Shown here one piece after another: positions 40,010 to 50,542 of a DNA stretch of 64,000 bases. The first letter of the stretch is position 1; each line of letters starts with the position of its first letter. The notes beneath the pieces are model-generated. The model did not search any database, was not told where the DNA came from, and saw nothing but the letters and a program-made list of their open reading frames with translations. Origin of the DNA: an uncultured Opitutia bacterium (lineage in GTDB: Bacteria; Verrucomicrobiota; Verrucomicrobiia; Opitutales; Opitutaceae); assembly GCA_903830425.1 (NCBI GenBank), contig CAIKTR010000112.1, positions 1-64,000 on the forward strand, written 5' to 3'. The position numbers and the translations under genes were made by a program.

Positions 40010-42817
40010 ATGACTACAAGCAACTTCCGTTCGCGGACGTTTCTGGACTCGCTGACGCTATTGGCAGCGGGTCTGTTCGCAGTTTCTGGCGCATTCGCCC
40101 AGAATACCGCTGCGCCTGCTACTACCACGCAGGCGAAGGATAAGGCGATCATGATGGAAAAGTTCGACGTTACGGGCTCCTACCTGCCTGTGGCGGCCAA
40201 TGCGGTGGCGATCCCGGTGATCACCGTGGACAGCAAGACCATTGAGAACTCGGGCAACAACACCAGCGTGCTCGAGATCCTGCGCAAGACGGTGCCGCAG
40301 TTCAGCGGCAACGGCAACTTGGGCAGTTCGAACGCCAACGTCAGCAGCGGTTCCACCAACGGTGGCTCGATGCTCGCGCTGCGCAACACCACGACCCTGG
40401 TCCTGATCAACGGCCGCCGCGTGGCCTATTCCCCCGTGAGTTCCTCCGGCGGCTACCAGTTTGTCGACGTCAACATGATCCCGGTGGCCGCGATTGAGCG
40501 CATCGAGGTCCTGGCCGACGGCGCCTCCGCCATCTACGGCTCCGACGCCGTGGCCGGGGTGGTGAACATCATCCTGAAGTCCGACTTCCAGGGCTTTGAG
40601 ATTGGCGCCCGTTACGGCTACGCGACCGGCCAGGGCCACCAGGCGGTGCGCTCGGGTTACATCGTGGGCGGCGTCAGCAACGGCAAGACCAGCATCACGA
40701 TTTCCGCTGAATGGACGAAGGAAGACCCGATCATGGCCTACGAGCGGCCCTACTCGGCGGTCACCTACGGCACACCGACCTTTGCCGGTTCGGTCAACAT
40801 CGGCGGCAGCTTCTACTACCTGAACCCGACCACCAACACGCCGACCGTGGCTCCCGGCGGCACCAGCACCGCTGGCCTGATCAGCGCCGGCACCTACTCC
40901 GGTCCCCGCACCCAGGGTGCGCAGATGGAGCTCTTCAACCTCTCGCGGTACGTGACGCAGACGATCCAGAATGAGCGCCAGAGCTTCGCGACGTCGTTTG
41001 AGCACCACGTCAGCGACCAGCTGCGCTTCTTCGGCGACCTGCTGTACGTCAGCACGCAGACCGCCTCGCAGATCAACGGCCAGCCGATCAACACCACGCA
41101 GGCGATGCTGGACATCTACTACACCCTGACGGGCGGGACCGCAGGTTCCGACAACGGGAAGGTTCCGGCCGGGCAGTTCGGCAATCCCTTCAACACGGAT
41201 GTCACCGGCCGCAACCGTCTGGTGAACAATCCCCGTCAGTACCTCGACGACACCACCTCCATCCGGGGCGTCTTCGGTGCGGGCGGCGCGATCGGCGGCT
41301 CTGACTGGACCTGGGAAGCGGCGACGGACTACAACCGCGCCAACCAGCAGTACAAGAACCCGGGCGTCATCAACCAGCCCAACCTGAGCGCCGCGGTGCT
41401 CGCGGGCGACTTCAACTTCTTCTCGCGCACGCCGATCACGGCCGCGCACCTTGCCGCCGACCAGATTGTCGGCACCGCGACGGGTGGTTTCATCAGCCAG
41501 ATGACCAACTACGACGTCAAGGTCCGGGGCAAGCTGTTCGACCTGCCCGCCGGCTCGCTCGACGTCGCCGCCGGCGCCGAGATCCGCAAGGAGAACCTCT
41601 CCGCCACGGCCGACCCGCTCAGCCAGATCAACCCGGTCACGGGGGCCCTCGGCTGGAGCGGTGCGACCACGCTCTATCCGTTCGACTCCAACCGCAAGGT
41701 GACCTCGCTGTTCGCCGAAGTCCGCATTCCGGTGGCCAAGGACGCCCCGGGCGCGCACCTCCTCGAACTGTCCGGCGCCGTCCGCCGCGAGAGCTACAGC
41801 GACACGACCGACCCGACCGTGCCGAAGGTGACGATCCGCTACCTGCCGGTAAACGACGAGTTCGCCATCCGCGGCACGTACTCGAAGTCCTTCACGGCGC
41901 CCGCGCTGTTCAACCTGTTCGGCCCGTCCAGCATCGGCTACACGGACCCCTTCACCCTCAATACATTTGGGGGCGGCACGGTGGCCGACCTGCAGACCAA
42001 CTCGATGAGCGGCTCGAACCCGGACCTGAAGCCCTCCAACTCCAAGAACTACACCCTCGGGGTCGTTTACTCCCCGAAGGCGCTCAAGGGCTTCTCGGTG
42101 TCGCTCGACTACTGGAACATCAAGCAGACGGACCTCGTCTCGTCGATCGGCACCACCACCATCCTCCAGGATGTGGAGACCCTCGGCACGGCGTCGACCT
42201 ACCTCAACAAGGTGCACTTCTACAGCTTCACGGGTGCGCATCCGACGGCCAAGGGGCAGATCAGCTCCTATGCCCCGGATGACATCTACGTCATCGACAG
42301 CCTGGTGAACATCGCCGGGGTCAAGCTCTCCGGCTTCGACGCCAAGCTGGCCTACACCTACACCGCCGACAGCGTCGGTCGCTTCGACTTCAGCTCGAAC
42401 ATCGGCATCTACTCGAAGTATGAGGTCACCTCGCTCCCGGGCACCGCGCCCGAGGACGACACCGGCCTCGCGAGCTTTGCCAACGGCACCCTGCCGCGCT
42501 GGTCGAGCTACAGCACGGTCGAGTACACCCGCGGGGCTTGCGTCGGCTTCCTCGGCTGGCGCCACATCCCGTCCGTGAAGAACATCGTCACGGATGAGGC
42601 GCTCGCGGCGTTCGACAGCTTCGACGTCTCGGCCTCCTACGTCTTCGGCTCCGGCGTCAAGTTCCTGTCCGGCTCGAAGATCACGCTCGGCGTCACGAAC
42701 GTGCTGAACAAGTTCGGCCCGCTCGCCCCCGACATCTTCACCGATTCCGGGGTCGACACCGAGACCTACGGCGCGATGGGCCGCTTCGTCTACGTCGACT
42801 ACAAGATCAAGTTCTAA
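40010..42817 (+). CDS. TonB-dependent receptor
   Basis: Signal peptide; TTTLVLINGRRVAYSP, ERIEVLADGASAIYGSDAVAGVVNIILK; C-terminal YKIKF. Confidence 0.95.
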   Translation: MTTSNFRSRTFLDSLTLLAAGLFAVSGAFAQNTAAPATTTQAKDKAIMMEKFDVTGSYLPVAANAVAIPVITVDSKTIENSGNNTSVLEILRKTVPQFSGNGNLGSSNANVSSGSTNGGSMLALRNTTTLVLINGRRVAYSPVSSSGGYQFVDVNMIPVAAIERIEVLADGASAIYGSDAVAGVVNIILKSDFQGFEIGARYGYATGQGHQAVRSGYIVGGVSNGKTSITISAEWTKEDPIMAYERPYSAVTYGTPTFAGSVNIGGSFYYLNPTTNTPTVAPGGTSTAGLISAGTYSGPRTQGAQMELFNLSRYVTQTIQNERQSFATSFEHHVSDQLRFFGDLLYVSTQTASQINGQPINTTQAMLDIYYTLTGGTAGSDNGKVPAGQFGNPFNTDVTGRNRLVNNPRQYLDDTTSIRGVFGAGGAIGGSDWTWEAATDYNRANQQYKNPGVINQPNLSAAVLAGDFNFFSRTPITAAHLAADQIVGTATGGFISQMTNYDVKVRGKLFDLPAGSLDVAAGAEIRKENLSATADPLSQINPVTGALGWSGATTLYPFDSNRKVTSLFAEVRIPVAKDAPGAHLLELSGAVRRESYSDTTDPTVPKVTIRYLPVNDEFAIRGTYSKSFTAPALFNLFGPSSIGYTDPFTLNTFGGGTVADLQTNSMSGSNPDLKPSNSKNYTLGVVYSPKALKGFSVSLDYWNIKQTDLVSSIGTTTILQDVETLGTASTYLNKVHFYSFTGAHPTAKGQISSYAPDDIYVIDSLVNIAGVKLSGFDAKLAYTYTADSVGRFDFSSNIGIYSKYEVTSLPGTAPEDDTGLASFANGTLPRWSSYSTVEYTRGACVGFLGWRHIPSVKNIVTDEALAAFDSFDVSASYVFGSGVKFLSGSKITLGVTNVLNKFGPLAPDIFTDSGVDTETYGAMGRFVYVDYKIKF

Positions 42818-42851
42818 GGTCCGCCTGATCCCAGGCTCGACCGTTCCTCTC

Positions 42852-42885
42852 AAGGCGGCCCGCATGTGCGGGCCGCCTTTTTTTT
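42852..42885 (+). terminator. Rho-independent terminator
   Basis: AAGGCGGCCCGCA-TG-TGCGGGCCGCCTT followed by a T run. Confidence 0.95.
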
Positions 42886-43113
42886 GGCCGGTCCGCGGGC
42901 TCCGTCCACCCATGGCCCGTGCTCCGGCGGCGGGCCCGATGAACCCCGTCGCGTGGGCCGGACTTCCGGCCGGCGGCGTAGGGCCTGCTGGGACAGGGGA
43001 GGCGGCGCGACGGTGGGCGCGCGGCAACCCCGGCTCGCGGCGGCGCGGCCGCACCCCGCCCCGCCGCCGGGGTCGGGGCGGATCGGCCGGCCCAGGAGGA
43101 GGGAGGGGGAGGA

Positions 43114-45204
43114 TTACTTCCCCTTGCCGGCGTCCGGCACGACCACGGGGGTGCCCAGCTTCACGCGGCCTGCCGGCACGTTCATGTTCCGGGAGAGGAA
43201 GTCCTCCACGCGGCGGTAGAAATCGAGCTTGTTCTCGAGTTTGCGGAAGCCGTGCCCCTCGTTTTCCTCGATCAACGCCTCGTAGGTCTTGCCGGCCTGC
43301 TTGAGGCGCGCCTCGAGGACCTGCCACTGGTCGAACCGGACGCGCGGGTCGTTCTTGCCGTAGGCGGCAAAGAGGGGGACCCGGATGTTGGCGATATGGG
43401 CGATCGGATTGACGGAGCGGAGGAGGTCGGCGTCCCGCAGGGGGTGCAGCTCGCGGATTTCCTGGCCCTCGCGGATGACCCGGGGCGGGGCGAAGCTGCG
43501 CGGGGCCCCGCGCGCCTCCAGGTCGGCCACGCCGACGTAGTCGACGCCGCAGCAGTAGAGGTCGGGGGTGAGCGTGAGCCCGGCCAGCACGGCGTAGCCG
43601 CCGTAGCTCGCGCCGAAGATCCCCACGCGGGCCGGATCCGCCAGGCCCTGGTCGATGCACCATTTCACGCCGTCGGTGAGGTCGTCCTGCATCTTGCGGC
43701 CCCATTGACGGTAGCCGCCCAGCTGGAACTGGAGCCCGTAGCCACCGCTGCCGCGGTAGTTGACCTGGAGGACCGCGTAGCCGCGGTTGGCGAGGTATTG
43801 AATCTGGTCGCTGTAGCCCCAGGTGTCGCGCGGGCCAAACGGACCGCCGTGCGGCACGAGGATCATCGGCAGGTTTTTCGCCTCCCGGCCGGCGGGCACC
43901 GTCAGATAGCCCGCCACCTCGAGGCCGTCCCGCGCCCGGAACCGGATGGGCCGCATCGGGGCCATTTTCTCGGGGTTGATGTTGCTGCGGGCGCGGCCGA
44001 TCTGGCTGAGCTCCTGCTTGGTGGCGTTGTAGAGGTAGAACGTGCCGGGGTCCCGGTCGCTGGCGGCCCGGACGACGTAGAGGCTGCCGTCGCTCGTGGC
44101 GCTGACGAGCGAGTTGCGGGTGCCGGGCAGGGCGCCGTTGAGGTCGCGCATCAGCTGGGCCATCTCCGGATCGAGCCATTGGACCTCGGGGTAGTCGTCA
44201 TCGTAGCCGATGCCGGCGAGCTCGCCCTTGGCGTTGAAGATCAGGCCGTCGACGGCGGCGCGGGAGGAAAGCCCGCCGCGGCGGTAATTGGCGAGCCGGT
44301 CCCCGGGCTCGACCCGGGGGTGGGTGAAGATCACCGGGCCCCAGGCTCCGGTCTCGGGGTCGAGCGTGCGCAGGGCGGACTTGTCGTGCTCGAGGAAGGA
44401 TTTGACGTAAAGGGTGCGGCCGTCCTTGGCGAAGACGCTGGGCCGCCAGTGCGGCTCGATCGGGGCGGCCTCCTCAATGAACAGGGACGTCTCCTTGCTG
44501 AACTCCCCGATCGTGCGCCACTCGGTCTTGGCGTCCGGGCGGTATTTGACGCGGATGGGCTCCTCAAAGTCGGTGCAGATGGCGACCCGGATGACCCCGG
44601 CGGCGTCGGCGATCCAGGCCCGGGCGTTGATGTAATTGCGCTCCTCGACGTTTTCCTTGCCGGTGCGGATGTTGACCTTGATGACATCGCCCAGAAACGA
44701 GCTGCCGCGGATGCGGTTCATCAGGATGTGGTCGGGATCCTTCGGCAGCAGGCTGATGAGCGACTTGGGCAGGTCGCGCTCGCTGGCGGGGGCATCGCCC
44801 TGGCCGGCGCCATCGGCGGTGGCCTCGACGCGCTCGAGCTTGTTAATGACGAGGAGATTCCCCCCATCCGGGTCGCAGGCGAACATGCCGTACTGCTCGC
44901 GGCCGCCGAACTGCTGGGCAAAGAGCAGGCGGTCCTTTTTCGCCCAGACAAATGCCACGACGCTTTCCTCCTTCATGTTGGTGAGCCAGCGGATCTTCTT
45001 CGTCTCGCGGTCGAGGATCGCCAGGTTCATCCGCTGGTTGCGGGGGGCCAGCCAGGTCAGGTAGCGGCCGGTGGGCGAGATGCCCACGGACTGGATGTCA
45101 GGGTCGGAAAAGATCGTCTCGAGGGGAATCAGGGCCGGTGTTTCGGCCCGCACCGTGGTGCCCAAAGCCACCACAAGCAGGAGGTTAAGGAGGAGGGTCT
45201 TCAT
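43114..45204 (-). CDS. S9 family (prolyl oligopeptidase-type) peptidase, exported
   Basis: Signal peptide; ILVPHGGPFGPRDTWGYSDQIQYLANRGYAVLQVNYRGSGGYG; GIFGASYGGYAVLAGLTLTP. Confidence 0.93.
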   Translation of the reverse strand: MKTLLLNLLLVVALGTTVRAETPALIPLETIFSDPDIQSVGISPTGRYLTWLAPRNQRMNLAILDRETKKIRWLTNMKEESVVAFVWAKKDRLLFAQQFGGREQYGMFACDPDGGNLLVINKLERVEATADGAGQGDAPASERDLPKSLISLLPKDPDHILMNRIRGSSFLGDVIKVNIRTGKENVEERNYINARAWIADAAGVIRVAICTDFEEPIRVKYRPDAKTEWRTIGEFSKETSLFIEEAAPIEPHWRPSVFAKDGRTLYVKSFLEHDKSALRTLDPETGAWGPVIFTHPRVEPGDRLANYRRGGLSSRAAVDGLIFNAKGELAGIGYDDDYPEVQWLDPEMAQLMRDLNGALPGTRNSLVSATSDGSLYVVRAASDRDPGTFYLYNATKQELSQIGRARSNINPEKMAPMRPIRFRARDGLEVAGYLTVPAGREAKNLPMILVPHGGPFGPRDTWGYSDQIQYLANRGYAVLQVNYRGSGGYGLQFQLGGYRQWGRKMQDDLTDGVKWCIDQGLADPARVGIFGASYGGYAVLAGLTLTPDLYCCGVDYVGVADLEARGAPRSFAPPRVIREGQEIRELHPLRDADLLRSVNPIAHIANIRVPLFAAYGKNDPRVRFDQWQVLEARLKQAGKTYEALIEENEGHGFRKLENKLDFYRRVEDFLSRNMNVPAGRVKLGTPVVVPDAGKGK

Positions 45205-45378
45205 GATTTGATTGAGAGGCAGACAGGGGTTTTCCCGGATCGAGTCAATGCCCGGACATGCTGTCACAGAAATAATGGGTTGCAAACCTCGCGGCGCCTC
45301 CGCTGTGATTGAAAGCGACACAACCATCAACTGGGTGCGGATTACGTTCTCCAGTACCAACACAACCAAACTGACACT

Positions 45379-48300
45379 ATGAACAGATCGCTGCTATCAG
45401 CTGCGTTTGCGGCTGCGCGTTATACGATGATCGCGTTGCTTGGGGCCGGCCTACTCGCCGCCCAGGAAGTTAAGAACGCCGACGTCAAGACCACCGAGAC
45501 CAAGAAAACCCAGACCAAGGACGACGGCGAGCTGCAGAAGCTTGAGAAGTTCGAGGTCACGGGCTCCCGCATCAAGACGATCGAAGCCGAAGGTCCTTCC
45601 CCGGTTAAGATCATCACCCGGACGGATATCGAGAACTCTGGCCGCACCAATCTCACCGATTTGCTGCGCGATCTGCCTGAGGCCGGTTTCACGGGCATCA
45701 ACGAAGGCGGCACCACCGCCGCGGTCCGTGGTTCCACGGCCCTCAGCCTGCGCGATCTCGGCGCCAACAACACGCTGGTCATCGTCAACGGCCGCCGCAC
45801 GGTCACCACGGCCAACGCCTCGGGTGGCACGACCTTCGTCGACCTCAACCGTTTCCCGATCGCCATGGTCGAGCGCGTTGAAGTCCTCAAGGACGGCGCC
45901 TCCGCTGTGTACGGTGCCGACGCCACCGCCGGTGTCGTGAACATCATCCTCCGCAAGGATTTCAACGGCACGGAATTCGGCTACTCCTACGGCAACTCCA
46001 CCAAGACCGACGTGGCGGAGAAGAGCTTCAACTTCTTCGGCGGCGCCGCTTCCGGCAAAGCCAGCATGACCGTGGGTGTGACCAACTTCACCCGTGGCGC
46101 CCTCAAGGGTTCTGACACGAACTTCGGCAACAACGCCGACCTGACGAACCGCTACCTCGCGAAGGGCGGGGTTATGGCTGAAGAGGCCGCCCTCGGCCTG
46201 TTCGACCTCCGCTCCGGCACCGGCCCGCAGGCCCGTGTCAGCGTCACCGGCGTCGCCGCCGGCCAGATCAACGGCTCGAACGGGGTCAACATCCCCGGCC
46301 TGCCCGTCGGCACCGCGATCACGCGTCTCCCGGGCACCGGCGGTGTGGTTCCCTCGGGCGCCGGCGCGCTCCTCGGCACCCTGTCCTCGGCCACGCCGAG
46401 CTTCACCAGCGCCCCCATCATCGGGACCGGCGGTGCGTTCAACGCCACCGCTGCCGCCACCTATGAGGCGCAGCGCCTGTCGGCCGCGGGCAATCCGTCC
46501 AACCTCTACAACTTCCAGGACTTCGTCTGGCTGACCCCGGAAGTGAACCGCACCGGCATGTACACGACCTTCCGCTATGACCTGGCGAAGAACATCGAGC
46601 TCTATGCCGAGGCCTCCTACCAGCAGAACAAGTCGCACATCGAGCTCGCGCCCTCGCCGATCTCGACCGCTGGTGACAACAACATCCTCATGCCGAAGAC
46701 CAATTACTACAATCCCTTCGGCGTGGACCTGAACTTCAACTTCCGCCCGATCGACATCGGCGCGCGCCAGGCCGACATCATCAACAACGACTACTCGTTG
46801 CTCTTTGGTGCCCGCGGCACGGTGCTGGACCGTTTCGACTGGGACATGGCCTACACCTACGGTTATGACGAGGTGGTCGACCTGACCAGCAACGCCATCT
46901 CCGAGAGCCGCCTGCGGGCCCAGATGGCCAAGAGCACCCCGGATGCGTTCAACATCTTCGGCGGCGCCTCCTACAAGAACCCGAAGGCGGTCCTGGATGC
47001 CGTCCGCGTTCAAACCCAGAAGGCCGGCAACTCGGCCCTCGACCTGTGGGACGCCAAGATCTCCGGCGATCTCTTCGAGATCCCCACCGGCACGGTCGGC
47101 ACCGCGGTTTCCGTGGAAGTCCGCAAGGAGAAGTTCAACGTCGCCAACGACGCCATCTCCACGACCCTGGACGACATCATCGGCCAGGTCAGACTCGCCG
47201 CGGCGACCAAGTCGGACCGCACGGTCAAGTCGGCGGCGGCTGAGTTCCGCGTGCCGCTGGTCAAGACCGCCACGCTGCCCTTCGTCTACAAGCTCGACCT
47301 CAACCTCGCGGCCCGCTTCGAAGACTTCAGCGACGGCTACAACAGCGGCGTCAAGCCGTATGCCGGCCTGCGCTACCAGCCGATCAAGGACCTGCTCCTC
47401 CGCGGCTCGTACTCCAAGACCTTCCGCGCCCCGACCCTGCCCCAGCTCTACGGCGGCGAGTCCCAGTCGCTCCCGAACGGTCTGTCCGACTTGCGTCGTC
47501 CCCAGGCCCTCACGGGTGACCCGTTCGACGGCGCCTCGACCCAGCGTCTGGTGCGCGTCGGTGGCAATCCGGCCCTCACGCCTGAGACCGCCGATGTCTA
47601 CCAGTACGGCTTCGTCTACGAGCTGCCGTTCGCCTACGTGAAGGGCCTCTCCGTTGGGGCCTCGTTCTTCCACATCGAGCAGAAGAACATCATCACCAGC
47701 GTCAGCACCACCTACATTCGTACCAACGAAGTGGGCGGCGGCACCGCCGGCCTCGTCATCCGCGACCCGGGCACCGAGACCTACACCAACAACACGGCCT
47801 CCCCGATCAACGTCCTGAGCGGCCCGAACAACGCCGTGACGGCGATCGCGCCCGGCCAGAGCACGACGGTCCCCGGCCGCATCCAGTCCATCCTGTCGGC
47901 CACGCTCAATCTCGCCTACCAGCGGGTTGAGGGTTACGACTTCGAGGTGAACTACAAGAAGCGCACGGCCACCTTCGGCCAGTTCAGCATGCGCAATACG
48001 CTCACCTACACGAAGTTCTACGGCTTCACCACGACGGCTGGTAACACGAATCCCGCCAGCGCCGTTGGTCACGACGGTTATCCGCGCGTCAAGCTCCAGA
48101 GCTCCCTGGCCTGGGCCCTCAAGGAATACACCGCGGGCGTGTCGGCCAACTACACCTCGCACTATGGCGACGTGAACTACGACGGCTACGAGATCGACGA
48201 GTACTACACCGTGGGTGCGTACTTCGGCTACGAGATTCCCGCCGGCATCAGCACCTGGCTGGAAAACACCCGCGTCACGGTGGGTGTGGACAACGCCCTC

Positions 48301-48405
48301 GATAAGCAGCCGCCGCTGTACTACAATGCGGTTGGCTACGACCAGAGCATGATTGGCCGCCCCGTGGGCCGCTTCTGGTACGCTGCGATCAAGAAGACGT
48401 TCTAA
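45379..48405 (+). CDS. TonB-dependent receptor
   Basis: NNTLVIVNGRRTVTT, ERVEVLKDGASAVYGADATAGVVNIILRKDF; ends in KKTF. Confidence 0.95.
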   Translation: MNRSLLSAAFAAARYTMIALLGAGLLAAQEVKNADVKTTETKKTQTKDDGELQKLEKFEVTGSRIKTIEAEGPSPVKIITRTDIENSGRTNLTDLLRDLPEAGFTGINEGGTTAAVRGSTALSLRDLGANNTLVIVNGRRTVTTANASGGTTFVDLNRFPIAMVERVEVLKDGASAVYGADATAGVVNIILRKDFNGTEFGYSYGNSTKTDVAEKSFNFFGGAASGKASMTVGVTNFTRGALKGSDTNFGNNADLTNRYLAKGGVMAEEAALGLFDLRSGTGPQARVSVTGVAAGQINGSNGVNIPGLPVGTAITRLPGTGGVVPSGAGALLGTLSSATPSFTSAPIIGTGGAFNATAAATYEAQRLSAAGNPSNLYNFQDFVWLTPEVNRTGMYTTFRYDLAKNIELYAEASYQQNKSHIELAPSPISTAGDNNILMPKTNYYNPFGVDLNFNFRPIDIGARQADIINNDYSLLFGARGTVLDRFDWDMAYTYGYDEVVDLTSNAISESRLRAQMAKSTPDAFNIFGGASYKNPKAVLDAVRVQTQKAGNSALDLWDAKISGDLFEIPTGTVGTAVSVEVRKEKFNVANDAISTTLDDIIGQVRLAAATKSDRTVKSAAAEFRVPLVKTATLPFVYKLDLNLAARFEDFSDGYNSGVKPYAGLRYQPIKDLLLRGSYSKTFRAPTLPQLYGGESQSLPNGLSDLRRPQALTGDPFDGASTQRLVRVGGNPALTPETADVYQYGFVYELPFAYVKGLSVGASFFHIEQKNIITSVSTTYIRTNEVGGGTAGLVIRDPGTETYTNNTASPINVLSGPNNAVTAIAPGQSTTVPGRIQSILSATLNLAYQRVEGYDFEVNYKKRTATFGQFSMRNTLTYTKFYGFTTTAGNTNPASAVGHDGYPRVKLQSSLAWALKEYTAGVSANYTSHYGDVNYDGYEIDEYYTVGAYFGYEIPAGISTWLENTRVTVGVDNALDKQPPLYYNAVGYDQSMIGRPVGRFWYAAIKKTF

Positions 48406-48431
48406 GTCGCGTTTCCCACGCGTTTAATTCC

Positions 48432-48467
48432 AGGGCGGCCGGTGCAAACCGGCCGCCCTTTTTCTTT
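48432..48467 (+). terminator. Rho-independent terminator
   Basis: AGGGCGGCCGGT-gcaa-ACCGGCCGCCCT followed by TTTTCTTT. Confidence 0.93.
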
Positions 48468-48500
48468 GCTGCTTGGGGCGGGTGAGGCTGGGATTCGTCC

Positions 48501-50507
48501 ATGCCTCTCGCCCCCTCCCGGTTGCTGGCTGCGTTCCTCCTGCTCCTGGCCGCGCCGCTGCTGCGCGCCGCCGATCCCGCCGTCCCGCCCGTGCTCCCGC
48601 TCGATGTCTTCTTCGGCGGCAACAGCATCAGCCGGCCGGCGCTCTCCCCGACCGGCCGCTATCTGGCCTGGCTCCAGCCGGCCAACAACCGGCTCAACCT
48701 GGTCGTGCTCGACCGCCAGCTGGGCCGGAAGCTGCGGCTCACTGACATGAAGGAGGAGAACGTCGTCAATTTCGAGTGGGCCGGGCCTGACCGACTCTTC
48801 TTCTACCAGCAGTACAAGGGGCAGGAGTCCTTCGGCACCTACGCCGTCAACGCCGACGGCACCCAGCTCACCGTCCTCCAGCAGGCGACCCAGCGCGAGG
48901 GCGACCAGATCGAGAATGGCGACACCCGCGCCTACGGCGTGATCGACCGCCTGCCGGACGATCCGCGGCACATCCTCATCGAGGTCATCCGGGGCTCGTC
49001 CGGGCTCGGGGACCCCCACCTGCTCGACATCTACACGGGCAAGAGCCGGAAGCTGATGAACAACCTCGGCAAGATCCGGAGCTGGATGACCGACCATCGC
49101 GGCGTCATCCGCCTCGCGATCGCCAACGACGAGAAGGAGGAGTTCGCCGCCGTGTTCTACCGCGCCGCGGAGGACGCCCCCTGGACCGAGATTGAGCGCT
49201 TCCCCTCCGACGGCCCCACCTGGTCCCCGCTGGGCTTCGACGGCGACAACCAGACCCTCTGGGTCCGGTCCAATCGCGGCCGGGCCACCGAGGCCCTCTA
49301 CACCTACGACCCGGGGGCGAAGAAAATCCTGCGCGAGGTGCTGGCCGACCCGGTCTACGACGCGGGCGGCATCATCTATTCCCGCCACCTCGGCAAGGTG
49401 ATCGGGGTGACGATCGATCGCGAGCGCCCGGAAACCCGCTGGCTCGACGACTCCTACCGCCAGCTGGCCCGGGACATCGACGGCGTGCTCCCCGGCACCC
49501 ACAATTCCATCATCAGCCGGACCGAGGACGAGTCCCTCGTGCTCATCCGGGCGTGGAGCGACCGCGACCCGGGCACGCTGTACCTGCTGGACACGCGGAA
49601 GCTCGAGCTCAAGCGGCTGGCCCGGCTCAACGACCAGGTGTCGCCCGCGCAGATGGCGGCCATGACCCCGGTCCAGTTCCCGGCGCGGGACGGTCTGACG
49701 ATCCATGCCTATCTCACGCTGCCGACGGGTCGTGCGCCGAAGGGGCTGCCGCTGATCATCAACCCCCACGGCGGCCCCTATGGGATTCGCGATTCCTGGG
49801 GGTTTAATCCGGAGATCCAGTTCCTCGCCAACCACGGCTATGCGGTCCTTCAGGTCAACTACCGCGGCTCCGGCGGCTACGGCGTCGCCTTCGAGGAGGC
49901 GGGCTACCGCCAGTGGGGCCTGCGGATGCAGGACGACCTGACCGACGCGGTGCGCTGGGCGGTCGGGGAGGGGACGGCGGACGCGCGGCGCGTGGCGATT
50001 TACGGGGCGAGCTACGGCGGCTACGCCGCCCTGGCCGGCCTGACGATGACCCCCGACCTTTATGTCTGCGGGATCAACTATGTGGGCGTCGCCGACATTC
50101 CCCGCCTGGGCCTGCTGGAGAGTTTCGGCCGCTACGAGGCGCCGTTCAAGCGGTACGTGGCCCGCCGCTGGGGCCACCCGACCCTCGACGCCGCCCAGCT
50201 CAAGGCCACTTCGCCGATCAACCTCGTGGAAAAAATCCGCGTGCCGCTGCTCATGGCCTACGGGCGCTACGACCCGCGGGTGACCTACGACCAGTACATC
50301 GTGCTGGAGTCCGAGCTGAAAAAGCACGGCAAGAGCTACAAGAACATCACCCTCGGCAACGAGGGCCACGGCTTCAACAAGTACGAGAACCGGATCGGCT
50401 TCTACCGGGAGATGGAGGCCTTCTTCGCCGAGCACCTGCCGAGCGACGTCGGCGGCGCCCACGTCATCATCAAGCCGGCGCGCGTGATCGACCTGCCCGC
50501 CAAGTAG
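48501..50507 (+). CDS. S9 family (prolyl oligopeptidase-type) peptidase, exported; paralogue of 43114..45204
   Basis: INPHGGPYGIRDSWGFNPEIQFLANHGYAVLQVNYRGSGGYG; IYGASYGGYAALAGLTMTP. Confidence 0.93.
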   Translation: MPLAPSRLLAAFLLLLAAPLLRAADPAVPPVLPLDVFFGGNSISRPALSPTGRYLAWLQPANNRLNLVVLDRQLGRKLRLTDMKEENVVNFEWAGPDRLFFYQQYKGQESFGTYAVNADGTQLTVLQQATQREGDQIENGDTRAYGVIDRLPDDPRHILIEVIRGSSGLGDPHLLDIYTGKSRKLMNNLGKIRSWMTDHRGVIRLAIANDEKEEFAAVFYRAAEDAPWTEIERFPSDGPTWSPLGFDGDNQTLWVRSNRGRATEALYTYDPGAKKILREVLADPVYDAGGIIYSRHLGKVIGVTIDRERPETRWLDDSYRQLARDIDGVLPGTHNSIISRTEDESLVLIRAWSDRDPGTLYLLDTRKLELKRLARLNDQVSPAQMAAMTPVQFPARDGLTIHAYLTLPTGRAPKGLPLIINPHGGPYGIRDSWGFNPEIQFLANHGYAVLQVNYRGSGGYGVAFEEAGYRQWGLRMQDDLTDAVRWAVGEGTADARRVAIYGASYGGYAALAGLTMTPDLYVCGINYVGVADIPRLGLLESFGRYEAPFKRYVARRWGHPTLDAAQLKATSPINLVEKIRVPLLMAYGRYDPRVTYDQYIVLESELKKHGKSYKNITLGNEGHGFNKYENRIGFYREMEAFFAEHLPSDVGGAHVIIKPARVIDLPAK

Positions 50508-50542
50508 GGCGGCGGCCGCGGGTCAGGCCGGGGTCCGCGCGG

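Noticed and set aside
42886-43113. GC-rich intergenic tract after the TonB receptor terminator, examined for repeats or ncRNA
   Set aside because: No clear hairpin family, promoter or coding signal beyond GC bias.
40058-44179. 1373-aa minus-strand ORF
   Set aside because: Runs antisense through a convincing TonB receptor and its terminator; composition is GC-shadow type.
45451-48162. 903-aa minus-strand ORF
   Set aside because: Antisense of the TonB receptor at 45379; repetitive V/G/R/A composition.
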